Assembly: GCA_002794735.1 (NCBI GenBank)
Contig: NBAZ01000001.1
Coordinates: forward strand, 620,001-684,000
Source of the DNA: Pyrrhoderma lamaoense
Taxonomy: Eukaryota > Basidiomycota > Agaricomycetes > Hymenochaetales > Hymenochaetaceae
DNA: 64,000 nt
Reading direction: 5' to 3'
The notes below the pieces were generated by a model, which searched no databases, was not told where the DNA came from, and saw only the letters and a program-made list of their open reading frames with translations. Shown here piece by piece: positions 1 to 11,391 of this stretch; positions within the stretch are counted from its first letter, which is position 1; each line of letters begins with the position of its first letter. Both the position numbers and the translations under genes were made by a program.

Positions 1-529
1 TGAGACTCTTCAAAACAGTGGATTGTATAGAAAAGTATAGAATAGAGCCCCGGCTGAAGCTATAGCTTGCGATAAAAGTATGTACTTTCTGCCCACCCGG
101 ACGATTTGCAGTACAGTCATTGTGTTACAAACTCGTCCGGGCAGCCTAGGAAACAGAGTAGTAGAGTTAGAGTACAGGTGACTACCAGAGGACTAGTTCT
201 GGGGGAAAGGGGGTTATATAAGGTTAAGTGATTGGGGTTAGTTAATCATACGGCCTCAAGTCTGGAAGCTAATATATCAGAACACGAGATAAAAAGTAGA
301 TAATAAAGGAAAGCATGATTTTCAGGTGGCTATATGCCACTGGACGGAAAGGCTATCAGAAACGAGGGGGCCATATTAACGAACCCTACTTTCAAGTAAG
401 GTTGAGAATTGAGAATTGAAGCCAAATAGTAAGAGAAATGGGCCGAAAACGCGGCCGGGGGTAGTATTGCGAGTTAGAAAGTGCATAACAAGTGCACTAC
501 AACTGGCTATCTACTTAGTTGGTCCTACA
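1..529 (-). repeat. LTR-like dispersed repeat, copy A (truncated by window edge)
   Basis: The reverse complement of this stretch aligns along its whole length with 10228-10733. Shared blocks include TAGGACCAACTAAGTAGATAG at the start, a block around the CCCCCTCGTTTCTGATAG motif, a block with CCAGACTTGAGGCCGT, and an end reading GAAGAGTCTCA. The unit starts TG and ends CA, is about 0.5 kb, and has no ORF, which fits a solo LTR of a retrotransposon. That identity is inference: I see no reverse transcriptase, primer-binding site or proven target-site duplication. It lies just downstream of zinc-finger copy 1. Confidence 0.6.
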
Positions 530-687
530 TTAAACATTACCCCTTCCTAACAACAAGTAAAACAGATAATTGACTATTCAGTATCACTATACTAAGGAAG
601 TTACTCCATACCATTGAATTATGTCAATAAACGCTAATCAATTTAAAAATGCTAGAACACTACTATAGCTCATCATAGTTGCTATTC

Positions 688-1917
688 TCATACACATGTT
701 GCGCTACCATCACTTTTAATTGCGTAGCATTTTACCCTTTGATTGTGTTTTCTAAGGCCATCCTTAAATGGGAAACCCTTCTTACAAGTTTCGCACTGGT
801 ACGGGGCTTTTGGTGCTATGTAAGACATGCCATTATGTTGACTGTTATGGTGTGTTTTATACTCATTCAAATCACATGATAGATGGCCACATCCAGAAAC
901 CTGGCATTTATACGCCTCGGTACTTCTCTTATTAATGTGTTGTTGAAGTGCTGGTTTACTGGAATAGCTTCTATCACAGTACTCGCACCGATGCGGAGTC
1001 GTATGAGTTTGCTCGTGGCTTCGTAAACGACTTCGTCTTTCGAATACCTTTTGACATATAGTGCAGGCGAAGCACTTGCCTAGAGTTTGCTCTGTAGGAT
1101 GAACCCTCATTTTGTGGCATTTGAGATCCTGCTTGGTGCAAAAAAACATTCCACAGCAAGCGTTCATTTTGGCTTTATCTTGGTGTTGTAGAAAATAATC
1201 TAGACTACCGTATGTTCGGGAGCAGTTTTCACATGTGAAAATGCTCTTTTTCTGCTGGGAAGATGAAGCATCTGCCCTAAAGTTCTCGGAAGACACGGGA
1301 AAATCAAATTCTATTGATACTATTGAGCTGCGTCTTGGTGCATTCGATATTGCTCCTGTTGTGCTCGAGGATGCAGTTGCCTTGTTCCCACCCTTTCGTG
1401 TGGAAGTGGTCTTCTGTATCCGTGACTTTGTTGTTCTGTGTAACACTGGCTCCTTTTGGGAAGATTTTGACACTGTGTTCGAGTTAACTCCCCGTTCATT
1501 ATCTCTACGAGGAGTCCGCGCTGGATGTGATGATGCAGTATTCTGTGATTTATTATGACCGACGATATCCATCAACTTGAATGTACTTTCTATCGCTGCT
1601 GATGAATTATTTGGTTCAGATCCTGGGCTCCTCACTTGCTGCTTTGGCAATTCTATTGGGGCTGAAATTCTCTGTGTATGAGTTCGCAGCACAGACGGGT
1701 TCCAGCGATGCTCCTGTTGTGATGTCACACTCCTGAAATTATTCGGAGTCTGTCTCCCTATTGACTGTAAGACGGTACGAGGCGATAGTACTCCACCCAT
1801 CTTATTTCTCCATTCTACCACCGTCCCACCAGAGTTCCTATTCGATCCTATATGAGTCTTGGTCATATCACTTAGATCACTTGGATCAACACCATTTCGT
1901 GTATGTTGATCAGTCAT
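688..1917 (-). CDS. C2H2 zinc-finger protein, array copy 1 (inverted)
   Basis: Single-exon gene of 409 residues. The N-terminal half (about residues 1-225) is Ser/Arg/Gln-rich and probably disordered. It carries the family motif GGVLSPRTVLQSIGRQTPNNF near residue 41. From about residue 227 there are roughly six zinc-finger units: a weak CENC finger, a CCGxxFC finger, a canonical CTIC...H...H finger, a CEYC finger, a CQVSGC...HH finger and a final CETC...H finger. Probable nuclear DNA- or RNA-binding protein; the target is unknown. It is the only copy on the minus strand and is head-to-head with copy 2. The start is the ATG after CAATTTCAGCA, a context shared with the other copies. The frame is uninterrupted. 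I do not recognise a named orthologue. Confidence 0.85.
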   Translation of the reverse strand: MTDQHTRNGVDPSDLSDMTKTHIGSNRNSGGTVVEWRNKMGGVLSPRTVLQSIGRQTPNNFRSVTSQQEHRWNPSVLRTHTQRISAPIELPKQQVRSPGSEPNNSSAAIESTFKLMDIVGHNKSQNTASSHPARTPRRDNERGVNSNTVSKSSQKEPVLHRTTKSRIQKTTSTRKGGNKATASSSTTGAISNAPRRSSIVSIEFDFPVSSENFRADASSSQQKKSIFTCENCSRTYGSLDYFLQHQDKAKMNACCGMFFCTKQDLKCHKMRVHPTEQTLGKCFACTICQKVFERRSRLRSHEQTHTTPHRCEYCDRSYSSKPALQQHINKRSTEAYKCQVSGCGHLSCDLNEYKTHHNSQHNGMSYIAPKAPYQCETCKKGFPFKDGLRKHNQRVKCYAIKSDGSATCV

Positions 1918-2730
1918 TGCTGAAATTGGGTGGGCTTATCGAAAACAGAATTAATACAAGACTAGTTCAAGTCTAATCTATTATTTACGTTACACCTATT
2001 TTGCAGAAATGTAAATTAAAATTAATCACCTCATATAGTGCGTCACTGGATTTTTTCAGGGCGTTTTACTTGATGCACAGGACGGAAATTCCAATATAGT
2101 TTACTACTCGCACGTACAAAGTCGATGTCAGGAGAATATATATTGCACTCATATATCTGATGCTGTCTTTGATTCGTAAAAGAACCAACGTCATATAGGT
2201 TTCTGTTACTTACAGACGAACTTTTTATGATAATGTTTCTTGTTTTCCACGTACATCATGTCTTTTTCATTATCTTATTAAAGTGTGAAAACTTCTTGCA
2301 AAGACTACTATATACTATATACAACTTCATTCGAATGGAGGAGACCGTTTTACGTCCACTTTGTTTTCGCGATCAATCAACTATCTTACTTTGAAATATC
2401 GTCTGGTGCATCAGAGAAAATGCCCTAAAAATCGTAGTAGCATATAAATTGGTTCAAATAAGCAAATATCATCTCACTGCAAGCCAGGGTAAAATTGATT
2501 TAAATGACTATTGAAGTTTTATGCTAATCTAGTACCTTCTTTGTTGCAAAGGTAGTAGCAAATTCACTTTGATAGGCTTAATCGGACATTATGAAACTTT
2601 CAACATCGTTTTTTCTGATGGACAAGCATTGCAAGTGTGATTCATTTTATATCAGACCAGCCACATATTGGTATTGTTCTGGATAGTCCAAATAGATATC
2701 TCATTATCATAAGCTTACCCATATTCAGCG
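1918..2730. promoter_or_regulatory. Divergent intergenic region between zinc-finger copies 1 and 2
   Basis: No gene is seen. The left part, read on the minus strand, matches the region just upstream of copy 3 (type B upstream, ending in a CCCACCCAATTTCAGCA-like stretch before the ATG). From about 2100 to 2730 the plus strand closely matches 7310-7957 upstream of copy 4 (type A upstream), including GTACCTTCTTTGTTGCAAAG. The inversion junction that separates copy 1 from the array therefore falls near 2000-2100. Confidence 0.6.
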
Positions 2731-3981
2731 ATGACTGATGATCATATACGAAATGGAGTTGATCCGAGTGATCTAAGTGATATGACCAAGGGCCATATAG
2801 GTTCGAATAGGAACTCTGGTGGAACAGTGGTAGAATGGAGAAATAAGATGGGTGGAGTACTATCGCCTCGTACCGTCTTACAGTCAATAGGAAGACAGAC
2901 TCCGAATAATTTCAGGAGTGTGGTATCACAACAGGAACATCGCTGGAACCCGTCTGTGCCGCGAACTCATACACAAAGAACTTCAGCCCCAATAGAGTCG
3001 CCAAAGCAGCAAGTGAGGAGCTCGGGATCGGAACCATTGGATTCATCAGTAGCGGTAGAAAGTACATTCAAATTGATGGATATAGTCGGTCATAATAAAT
3101 CACAGAATACTGCATCATCACATCCAGTGCGGTCTCCTCGTAGAGATAATGAACGAAGAGTTAACTCGAACACAGTGTTGAGATCTTCACAAAAGGAGCC
3201 AGTGTTACACAGAACGACAAAGTCACGGATACAGAAGGCCACATCGACACGGAAAGGTGGGGAAAAAGTAACTGCATCCTCGAGTACAATAGGAGCAATA
3301 TCGAATGCACCAAGACGCAGCTCAATAGTATCAGTAGGATCTGATGTTTCCGTGTCTTCTGAGATGTCTAAGGCGGAAGCCTCGTCTAATCAGCAGAAAG
3401 CATACATCTTCACATGTGAAAACTGTTCTCACGTATTCAAACGTAAGAGTAACTTGGAACGGCATCAAGAAGATGCCAAAATGAATACATGCTGTGGAAT
3501 GACTTTCTGCACTAAACAGAAACTCAAAAATCACACATCGTTGAATCATTCTGAGCAAAAGGTATGGTTTGAGTGCAGTATATGCAATGGAATATTCAGA
3601 AAAGAAAGGGATTTGCGAGGTCACGAAAAAACTCATACGAGGCCACGAAAACATTGCAAGTACTGTGATAGGAGCTTTACTTGCGAGTCAAACCTTAAAC
3701 AACACCTGGAAAAGAGAATGAGTGGGAGCTTTAGATGCCTAGTTCTTGGATGTAACAATATGTCATGTGGTTTGACGGAATATAAATCCCACCATAAAAG
3801 TCATCATGAAGGCATACCTTACGTAGGACCCAAAACATCATACCAATGCGAAGCCTGTAAGGCATACTTCTCATTTAGGGATGCCCTTAGTATACACAGA
3901 GAGAGTAGATGTCAAGCAAGTGCAGGTGTTAATAGTGCCACTTGTAATGATGGCAATAGTGACTATGATGAAGTAAACTAG
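2731..3981 (+). CDS. C2H2 zinc-finger protein, array copy 2
   Basis: Single-exon gene of 416 residues with an intact frame. The N-terminus is nearly identical to copies 1, 3 and 4 and includes the GGVLSPRTVLQSIGRQTPNNF block. The finger region starts near residue 227 (CENC...H) and continues with CCGMTFC...H, CSIC...H...H, CKYC...H, CLVLGC...H and CEAC...H units. Ser/Thr/Arg-rich linkers with RSPRRDNER and basic KSRIQKATSTRK stretches precede the fingers and could act as nuclear localisation signal. Probable nucleic-acid-binding nuclear protein of unknown target. It has type A upstream DNA. The 3' part differs from copies 3 and 4, which share their own 3' end. Confidence 0.85.
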   Translation: MTDDHIRNGVDPSDLSDMTKGHIGSNRNSGGTVVEWRNKMGGVLSPRTVLQSIGRQTPNNFRSVVSQQEHRWNPSVPRTHTQRTSAPIESPKQQVRSSGSEPLDSSVAVESTFKLMDIVGHNKSQNTASSHPVRSPRRDNERRVNSNTVLRSSQKEPVLHRTTKSRIQKATSTRKGGEKVTASSSTIGAISNAPRRSSIVSVGSDVSVSSEMSKAEASSNQQKAYIFTCENCSHVFKRKSNLERHQEDAKMNTCCGMTFCTKQKLKNHTSLNHSEQKVWFECSICNGIFRKERDLRGHEKTHTRPRKHCKYCDRSFTCESNLKQHLEKRMSGSFRCLVLGCNNMSCGLTEYKSHHKSHHEGIPYVGPKTSYQCEACKAYFSFRDALSIHRESRCQASAGVNSATCNDGNSDYDEVN

Positions 3982-5286
3982 TATTCTGGCCTTTTTACTA
4001 GTATACTGACAATAAATACTATGATTATCGAATGGTGATAAGTGTGATAAGTATAAATTCAAAGAGGTGATAAATATTTTTTAGTAGAATTAGTTAATAC
4101 TTCATATAAGCAATTTTAATAGAAGTGATGATAAAGATCATTCGACCTACAAATAGGTGGTGTGGGGCATATTACGTAGAGAAGATACGTCTCTACTAGA
4201 GTGGGTAAGCTCTATGTAGTGATACTTGACATTGAATGTCTCACTGTTCATATTTCCGCTACCAGGAATGAAAGCGAGTTTCATTGTGGTCAAGACAGTA
4301 GATCTGTCTGGCTATAATTGATCTCTTACAGCATCAAATTCATGCTCTTTTCTTCTAATAATTGTGCTACAGAGAATGATAATCTTTCCCAGAACTCTAA
4401 AAGTAGAAGTGATGTATAATAAAACCCTTAAGAGAAATATCTGAAGAATCCATAGAATGTTAATCTCCAAGTCTCGATCTCATAGTGATTACAAGTAGAA
4501 ATCCAGTTCAAAACTATCTTTCGCTAAACTCCTTCGGATCTCTGCTTAAACGTAGCACGTGTCTACATAGACATTGTAGTTTATGACCTCTGGGTTACAG
4601 GCTCGCATATGAGGCTTATTATGTATTCTACATAGTACTAGATTTTTCAAGGAACTAGAGTTGTGTATTTCGAGCGTAAGCCGATTATATGCAATATTTC
4701 ATTAGTTTTGTCACGAAGTACAACGATTACATCCATCACTTGTCTTTGTGGTGTATAGAGAACTTTGCCAGTCAGCATCATATCGGGATAAATAGTTACC
4801 TACATAGATTTGCAAATCAATATACTCTGCACTGAAGATAGATCATTGCTCCTTATCTTGATTTCGTGTATTTCCACAGGGATTGACAGGAAAGTGTAAA
4901 TTGCGTTCATATATATCACATTGACTTTGATCCGTAGAAGAAACGTTTAAATTGGTTTCACATACTTACAGACAAGCCTCAAAGGATAGCGTTTCTCAAT
5001 TATCTCCTCGCACAAACTATCTTTTTAAACACCTTTATAATGTATAAAAACTTCTTACATACACTACTATACAACTGATATAGGACCGAGGAGATCAATA
5101 TATATCTACTTTGTTTTGTCGATTAATTAATTATCTTACTTTAATAAAATCATCTGGTGCATCGAGTAAGCACCCCAAAATGATCTAGAAACACATCACT
5201 AAGTGACATCGTGCAAAATAGGTTAAATTGAGACTAGCATAATTTTCTATTAAACTCGATTTCGACAGGTCCATCCAATTTCTGCA
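3982..5286. other. Spacer between zinc-finger copies 2 and 3
   Basis: About 1.3 kb without a gene. It belongs to the duplicated unit: the part near 4895-5280 aligns with sequence upstream of copy 6 (13390-13700), sharing a CATCGTGCAAAATAGG block and an ATTTTCTATTAAA block just before the start codon (type B upstream). No ORF or RNA gene can be supported. Confidence 0.6.
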
Positions 5287-6518
5287 ATGGCTGATAATCA
5301 TACACGAAATGGCGTTGATCCAAGTGATCTAAGTGATATGACCAAGAGCCATATAGGTTCGAATAGGAACTCTGGTGTTACAATGGTAGAGTGGAAAAAT
5401 AAGATGGGTGGAGTACTATCGCCTCGTACCGTCTTACGGACAATAGGAAGACAGACTCCGAATAATTTCAGGGGTGTGATATCACAACAGGAACATCGCT
5501 GGAACCCGTCTCTGCTGCGAACTCATACACAGAGAACTTCAGCCCCAATAGAATCGCCAAAGCAGCAAGTGAGAAGCTCGGGATCGGAATCATTGGATTC
5601 ATCAGCAGCGGTAGAAAGTACATTCAAAATAATGGATATCGTCGGTCATAATAAATCACAGAATGCTGCATCATCACATCCAGTGCGGTCTCCTCGTAGA
5701 GATAATGAACGAAGAGTTAACTCGAACACAGTGTCAAAATCTTCACAAAAGGAGCCAGTGTTACACAGAACGACAAAGTCACGGATACAGAAGGACACAT
5801 CGACACGGAAAGGTGGGGAAAAGGTAACTGCATCCTCAAGTACAATAGGAGCGATATCGAATGCACCAAGACGCAGTTCAATAGTATCAGTAGGATCTGA
5901 TGTTTCCGTATCTTCTGATATGCCTAGGGCAGAAGTCTCGTCTATCCAGCAGAAAGAGTACATTCTCACATGTGAAAACTGCTCTCACGTATTCAAACGT
6001 AAGAGTAACTTGGAACGGCATCAACGAGATGCCAAAATGAATGCATGCTGTGGAATGACTTTCTGCACTAAACAGGAGCTCAAAAAGCACACATCGTTGA
6101 ATCATTCTGAACACAATGTGTGGTTTGAGTGCAATAGATGCAATAGAATATTCAAAGAAGAAGGGATTTGCGAGGCCACGAAAAAACTCATACGGACCCG
6201 CTATATTGCCAATACTGTAATGAGAGCTTTTCTTTGAAATCAAGCTTTCGACAGCACACAAAGAAGAGATTGTCTGGGAGCTATAAATGCCCAGTTCCTG
6301 GATGTGAAACAATATCATGTGGTTTGACAGATTATAATGCACATCATGATAATCGACATATAGGCATACCTTACATAAGACCAAAAACTTCATTTCACTG
6401 CGAAAACTGTAATAAGTATTTTACAGAAGCAAATTCTCTGAAAAATCACAAACACGGTTGCTGTGCAGGTACAAATCGTGATAACGGTTGGCACAATTAT
6501 AAGTTTGATAACTTCTAA
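5287..6518 (+). CDS. C2H2 zinc-finger protein, array copy 3 (one apparent frameshift)
   Basis: The first frame (5287 to about 6160) encodes the family N-terminus and the first fingers. It then runs out of frame and stops at 6237. The rest of the finger region is in another frame from about 6168 to the stop at 6518. Aligned with copy 2, one base is missing in the A/G-rich stretch near 6150-6166. With that base the protein would be about 409 residues with the full finger set (CCGMTFC, RGHEKTH, CQYC, CPVPGC, CENC units). Because similar single-base losses occur in essential genes of this window, the break may be an assembly error and not a pseudogene. Upstream DNA is type B. Confidence 0.75.
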
Positions 6519-7957
6519 CCGGGTATTTTCGAAGCCTCGGGTATCCAGAAAATTGGGATGACGAGTCGCGTAAACGATACATATATGTATAGATAAATAA
6601 TAGAAGTGATACTAGACAACATTTGATCAGCAAATAGGCGGCGTGGAGCATTATAACATGTATGATATCCATATACGTCTAGACTAAATTGGATAAGGTC
6701 TCTATAGTGATACATGACAGTCAATACCTTACTATCTTTATTCTGGTTATCAGAAATAAAGGCGAGTTTCAACGAGGTCATAACAGTAAGTTTGCAAGGC
6801 TATGATACATTAAATCCAAACAAGGTGTCATTGTCAAACGTGTTTTCGGCTATGCACTGTTGTAGCCAGTAAAAATCCTTCTCAATACCTTTAAAATGGA
6901 TTGATATATATCGAATCCTCCAAGGAATACTCAAATTATGATCTCCAATTTCCTATTTCATAGTGACTACAAGTACAAATCCAGCTAGATATCATTTTCT
7001 CCAATCTCCTTCGAGTTTCTGTTGTGACGTAGCACTTAGCTTTTGGAGCTATGGACCCACATGTTACTTACTATATATACCACATAGTATCGGAGATCTC
7101 AAGGAATTGGGGATGTGTATTCCGAGTGTACAATACCTTAAGTAGTCTTGTCACGAAATACAGTGATGACATCCAACGATTGTCTCCGAAGTAATCAGCG
7201 AACTTTGCCAGTTAGCATTTTATCTGGATGGATGGTTACGTAAATTAAGAAACATGAATATATGCAACTTGGAAGACAGATCGACGCTCCTTAGTCAGAG
7301 CTCGTAATTTATAATAGCGATGCATAGGAAAGAGTATATTGCACTCATATATCTGATATTGTCTTTGATTCGTAAAGGAACCAACGTCATATAGGTTTCT
7401 GTTACTTACAAACAAGCCTCAAATGATGATGTCTCGCGCTTACCACGAACATTCTGTCTTTTTCAGCCTCTTATTAATGTATGAAAACTTCTTGTAAAGA
7501 CTACTATATACTATATACAACTTCATTCGAATGGAGGAGACCGTTTTACGTCCACTTTGTTGTCGCGATCACCAACGGACTTGCTTAAAAATACAGTCTG
7601 ATGCATCAAGGAAAACGCCCTAAAATTTTCAGTGCCACACAATATGGTTCAAATAAGCAAATATCATCTCACTGCAAGCCAGGGTAAATTTGATTTAAAT
7701 GACTATTGAAGTTTTATTCTAATCTAGTACCTTCTTTGTTGCAAAGGTAGTAGCATAATTACATTGATAGACTTAATTAACGATCTTATGCGTACCAAGA
7801 AAAGATATCGGACATCATGGAACTTTCAACACCGTTTTTTCTAATGGACAAGCATTGCAAGTGCGATTCATTTTTATATCAGACCAGCCATATATTAAAA
7901 TTATTCTGGATAGTCCAAATAGATATATCATTATCATAAGCTTACCCATATTCAGCG
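6519..7957. other. Spacer between zinc-finger copies 3 and 4
   Basis: No gene is seen. The left half (6519-7200) is a duplicate of the DNA downstream of copy 4 (9148-9900): both carry ACCGGGTATTTTCGAAGCCT followed by similar AT-rich DNA. The right half (7310-7957) is a near copy of 2100-2730 upstream of copy 2. The spacer is thus made entirely of array-unit DNA. Confidence 0.6.
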
Positions 7958-9147
7958 ATGACTGATGATCATACACGAAATGACGTTGATCCAAGTGATC
8001 TAAGTGATATGACCAAGGGCCATATAGGTTCGAATAGGAACTCTGGTGGAACAGTGGTAGAATGGAGAAATAAGATGGGTGGAGTACTATCGCCTCGTAC
8101 CGTCTTACAGTCAATAGGAAGACAGACTCCGAATAATTTCAGGAGCGTGGTATCACAACAGGAACATCGCTGGAACCCGTCTGTGCCGCGAACTCATGCA
8201 CAAAGAACTTCAGCCCCAATAGAGTCGCCAAAGCAGCAAGTGAGGAGCTCGGGATCGGAACCATTGGATTCATCAGTAGCGGTAGAAAGTACATTCAAAT
8301 TGATGGATATAGTCGGTCATAATAAATCACAGAATACTGCATCATCACATCCAGCGCGGTCCCTCGCAGAGATAATGAACGGAGAGCTAACTCGAATACA
8401 GTGTCAAAATCTTCACAAAAGGAGCCAGTGCTACACAGAACGACAAAGTCACGGATACAGAAGGCCACATCGACACGGAAAGGTGGGGAAAAGGTAACTG
8501 CATCCTCGAGTACAATAGGAGCGATATCAAATGCACCAAGACGCAGTTCAATAGTATCAGTAGGATCTGATGTTTCCGTATCTTCTGAGATGTCTAAGGC
8601 AGAAGTCTCGTCTAATCAGCAGCAAGAGTACTTCTTCAGATGTAAAGACTGCTCTCATGTATTCGATCGTAAAGGTAACCTGGACCGGCATCAAAAATTT
8701 GCCAAAATGAATGCATGCTGTGGAACGAATTTCTGCACTAAGAAGGAACTTAAAAGGCACACATTGAGCATGCATTCTGATCATGGAAAAACGTCTGTCG
8801 GAAGTGGATGCAATGTCATAGACACTAGAGAAAAGGAATTACAAAATCAAGAAACTCGTACGAACTTGCTATATTGCCAGTACTGTTCTGAGAGCTTTAC
8901 TCGGCCGAAAAACCTTGAACAGCACATAAAGAAGAGATTGTCTGGGAGCTACAATTGCCCAGTTCTTGAATGTGGAACAATATCATGTGGTTTGACAGAT
9001 TATAAAGCACATCATGATAGTCAACATAAAGGCATACCTTACATAGGACCAAAAACTTCATTTCAATGCGAAAACTGTAATAAGTATTTTACACAAGCAA
9101 AATCTCTGAGAAATCACAAATACGGTTGCCGTGCAGGTACGTCGTGA
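7958..9147 (+). CDS. C2H2 zinc-finger protein, array copy 4 (chimeric, one apparent frameshift)
   Basis: The frame from 7958 is interrupted near 8361, where GCGGTCCCTCG has one base fewer than GCGGTCTCCTCG in copies 2 and 3. The true frame resumes and runs to the stop at 9147. The restored length would be about 396 residues. The upstream DNA and N-terminal half match copy 2 (for example SEPLDSSVAVES and the EMSKAE block). The finger half and 3' flank match copy 3 (CQYC, KKRLSGSY, PKTSF, CENCNKYFT). The middle finger is damaged: the first Cys of its pair and the HxxxH positions present in copies 2, 3 and 6 are replaced (GSGCN ... NQETRT). It looks like a recombinant between the two types. Confidence 0.75.
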
Positions 9148-11391
9148 TTTCGAATGGCACAACTATAAGTTTGATATTTTCAAACCGGGTATTTTCGAAG
9201 CCTCGGGTAGCCCGAAAATACCTGGTTCTGGATGACAACTCGCGTAAACAATACAAGCATGTATAGATAAATAATTGAAGTGATAATTGACAACATTTAA
9301 TCTGCATGTAGGCGGCGTGGAGCACGATTATAACATGTATGATATCTAGATATGTCCTGACTGAATTGGATAAGGTCTCTATAGTGATACATGACAGTCA
9401 ATACCTTACTATTTTTATGTTGGTTATTAGAAATAAAGGTGAGTTCCAACGAGGTCATAACAGTTACTCTGCAAGGCTATGATACATTAAATCCAAACAA
9501 GGTGTCAATGTCAAACGTGTTTTCGGCTATGCACTGTTGTAGTCAATAAAACTCCTTTTCAGAGCCTTTAAAACGAGATCGATATGTATCGAATCCTCCG
9601 AAGAATACTCAAATACTGATCTACAAGTACAACCTCATAGTGATTACAAGTACAAATCCAGCTCGATATTACTTTCCACCAGACTCCTTTAGTTTTCTGA
9701 TAAGCGATATACTTGCTCATATGAATAATACCACTAATGACTTCTAAGCTACAGGCATATTACATAAGTATCGGACTTTATATGAAACCGGGCTGCATAT
9801 TTTGAGGTATGAAAATTGTATGCGATATCTCTTTAGTTTTGTCTGGAGTTGCAATAATGACGCTCACTGTTTGTCTACTATTAGGTAGAGAATATTCTAC
9901 CAGTCGGCTCGCAAGTGGGTGGGTTACCGGGTTAGATGACCACACAGCGTACAGAGTGTAAGTTGTACATGTACATAAGAGCAGATTTTGAACTGTAGAC
10001 AGGCCAACTACCCTTCTTCAGAAGCTATAAACCACAATAGCCACAAATGGATATTGTATAATTTGCTTCATCTATCTACATAACTTCTGAGCCGTAATAG
10101 AATCACCATGACAGAAGTTTTAGTTACTAACAGATCAATCATAGTAATGAGTGTATTCTTACGTCTCCTCGTGTAAACCATCATGATATTCTCTTTATGT
10201 ATCATTTAACTTCTTATTACCATGTTTTAGGACCAACTAAGTAGATAGCCTGTCGTAGTGCATTTATAATGCACTTTGTAACTCGCCCCGAAAGTCCAAT
10301 ACCACCACTCGGCCGCGCGTCTGGTCCATTTCTCTTACTCGAGGACAGGGTTCGTTTATATGCCCCCTCGTTTCTGATAGCTTAAACCCTTCGTCCAGTG
10401 GTATATAGCCACCTAGACGCCATACTTTCCTTATTATCTACCCTTTATCTCGCGTTTTGATATATAAGCCTCCAGACTTGAGGCCGTAGTTGTTCAGTTA
10501 GTCCCTCTCAGTCTATGCCTTACAATATCCTCCCCCCCCCGAGTAGCTCTCTGTCAGTCGCTGTACTCTTTATCTATTACTGTGCTACTTTACTAGGCTT
10601 CCGACGCGCTTGTAACGCTCTGACTGTACTGCAGTTGTCGGCGACTGAAATGCATACACTTTAGTCTCAACTACAGCTCGATCGGGCTCTGTTCTATACG
10701 TTTCTACTGCTTTTACTGGTCTTTGAAGTCTCAGCTCTCCCCAAGGTCTCTATCTCTCTATACGCTCCAGCCGAGTTCTTGATACTTCAGCCGAAGTCGA
10801 GTTACTCGCTTTTTAGCCCTCAAAACTGAGCCAGAGCATCGTGTCTGTGTAGGCAGACTCTAAACCCCAAGTCCTCGCCTCTAAATACGACTAAAAGTCC
10901 AACCCTGACCTAACGTTGAGTTTTCAATGTAAAGAAATTTTTGCATGGACTTCCATAATCATCCGATATCGATCCTTGGAGACAAATTTATCTACTTTGT
11001 TGGTACGATCGGTTGAATATTTCACTTGGATTTTCCGTCCAGTGTACTGAGAAAGTGCCCTAAAAGCTCCAGTAAAGCTTAATTTGGTGTAATTGTACAT
11101 ACATAATATTTGTGAAAAGTAGGATAAACTTAATTCGGGTGTTCTCGATAATTATAAAAATGTTCACGAATCTGGTACCTTCTTTATTGCAAAGGTGTTA
11201 GCAGATGTGCAATTAATTAATAATTCTATGCGTGCCAAGAGAGGATAACACAAATTTCAAGACTTCCAACTCCGATTTTTCTAATAATTATGCTTTTAGG
11301 ATTATTGACCCTTTAATATGAGACCAGCCAAATATAAAAATCGGTTTGGATAAACCAATAAGATATACCATAAACTCACCCGATTTTAGCG
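9148..11391. other. Spacer between copies 4 and 5, containing LTR-like copy B
   Basis: No gene is seen in 2.2 kb. 9148-9900 duplicates the DNA downstream of copy 3. 10228-10733 is the LTR-like repeat. 11100-11391 is type A upstream DNA, recognised by a GGTACCTTCTTTATTGCAAA block and the AGACCAGCCA block. The 10740-10930 stretch is C/T-rich with no match to other array spacers and could be an extension of the mobile element. Confidence 0.6.
10228..10733 (+). repeat. LTR-like dispersed repeat, copy B
   Basis: About 506 bp, in opposite orientation to copy A at 1-529, with clear but imperfect similarity over its length (starts TAGGACCAACTAAGTAGATAG, ends GAAGTCTCA). It contains a run of nine to ten C at about 10531 and no ORF. 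It interrupts the spacer upstream of copy 5, so it probably inserted after the array formed. Solo LTR is the best guess from size, TG/CA-like ends and lack of coding; not proven. Confidence 0.6.

Noticed and set aside
3331..3654. Antisense ORFs opposite the zinc-finger genes (also 1235-1558, 5646-6393, 8557-8784)
   Set aside because: They recur at the same place in each copy because the sense coding sequence is duplicated. They have no own start context or known motif and are mirror frames.
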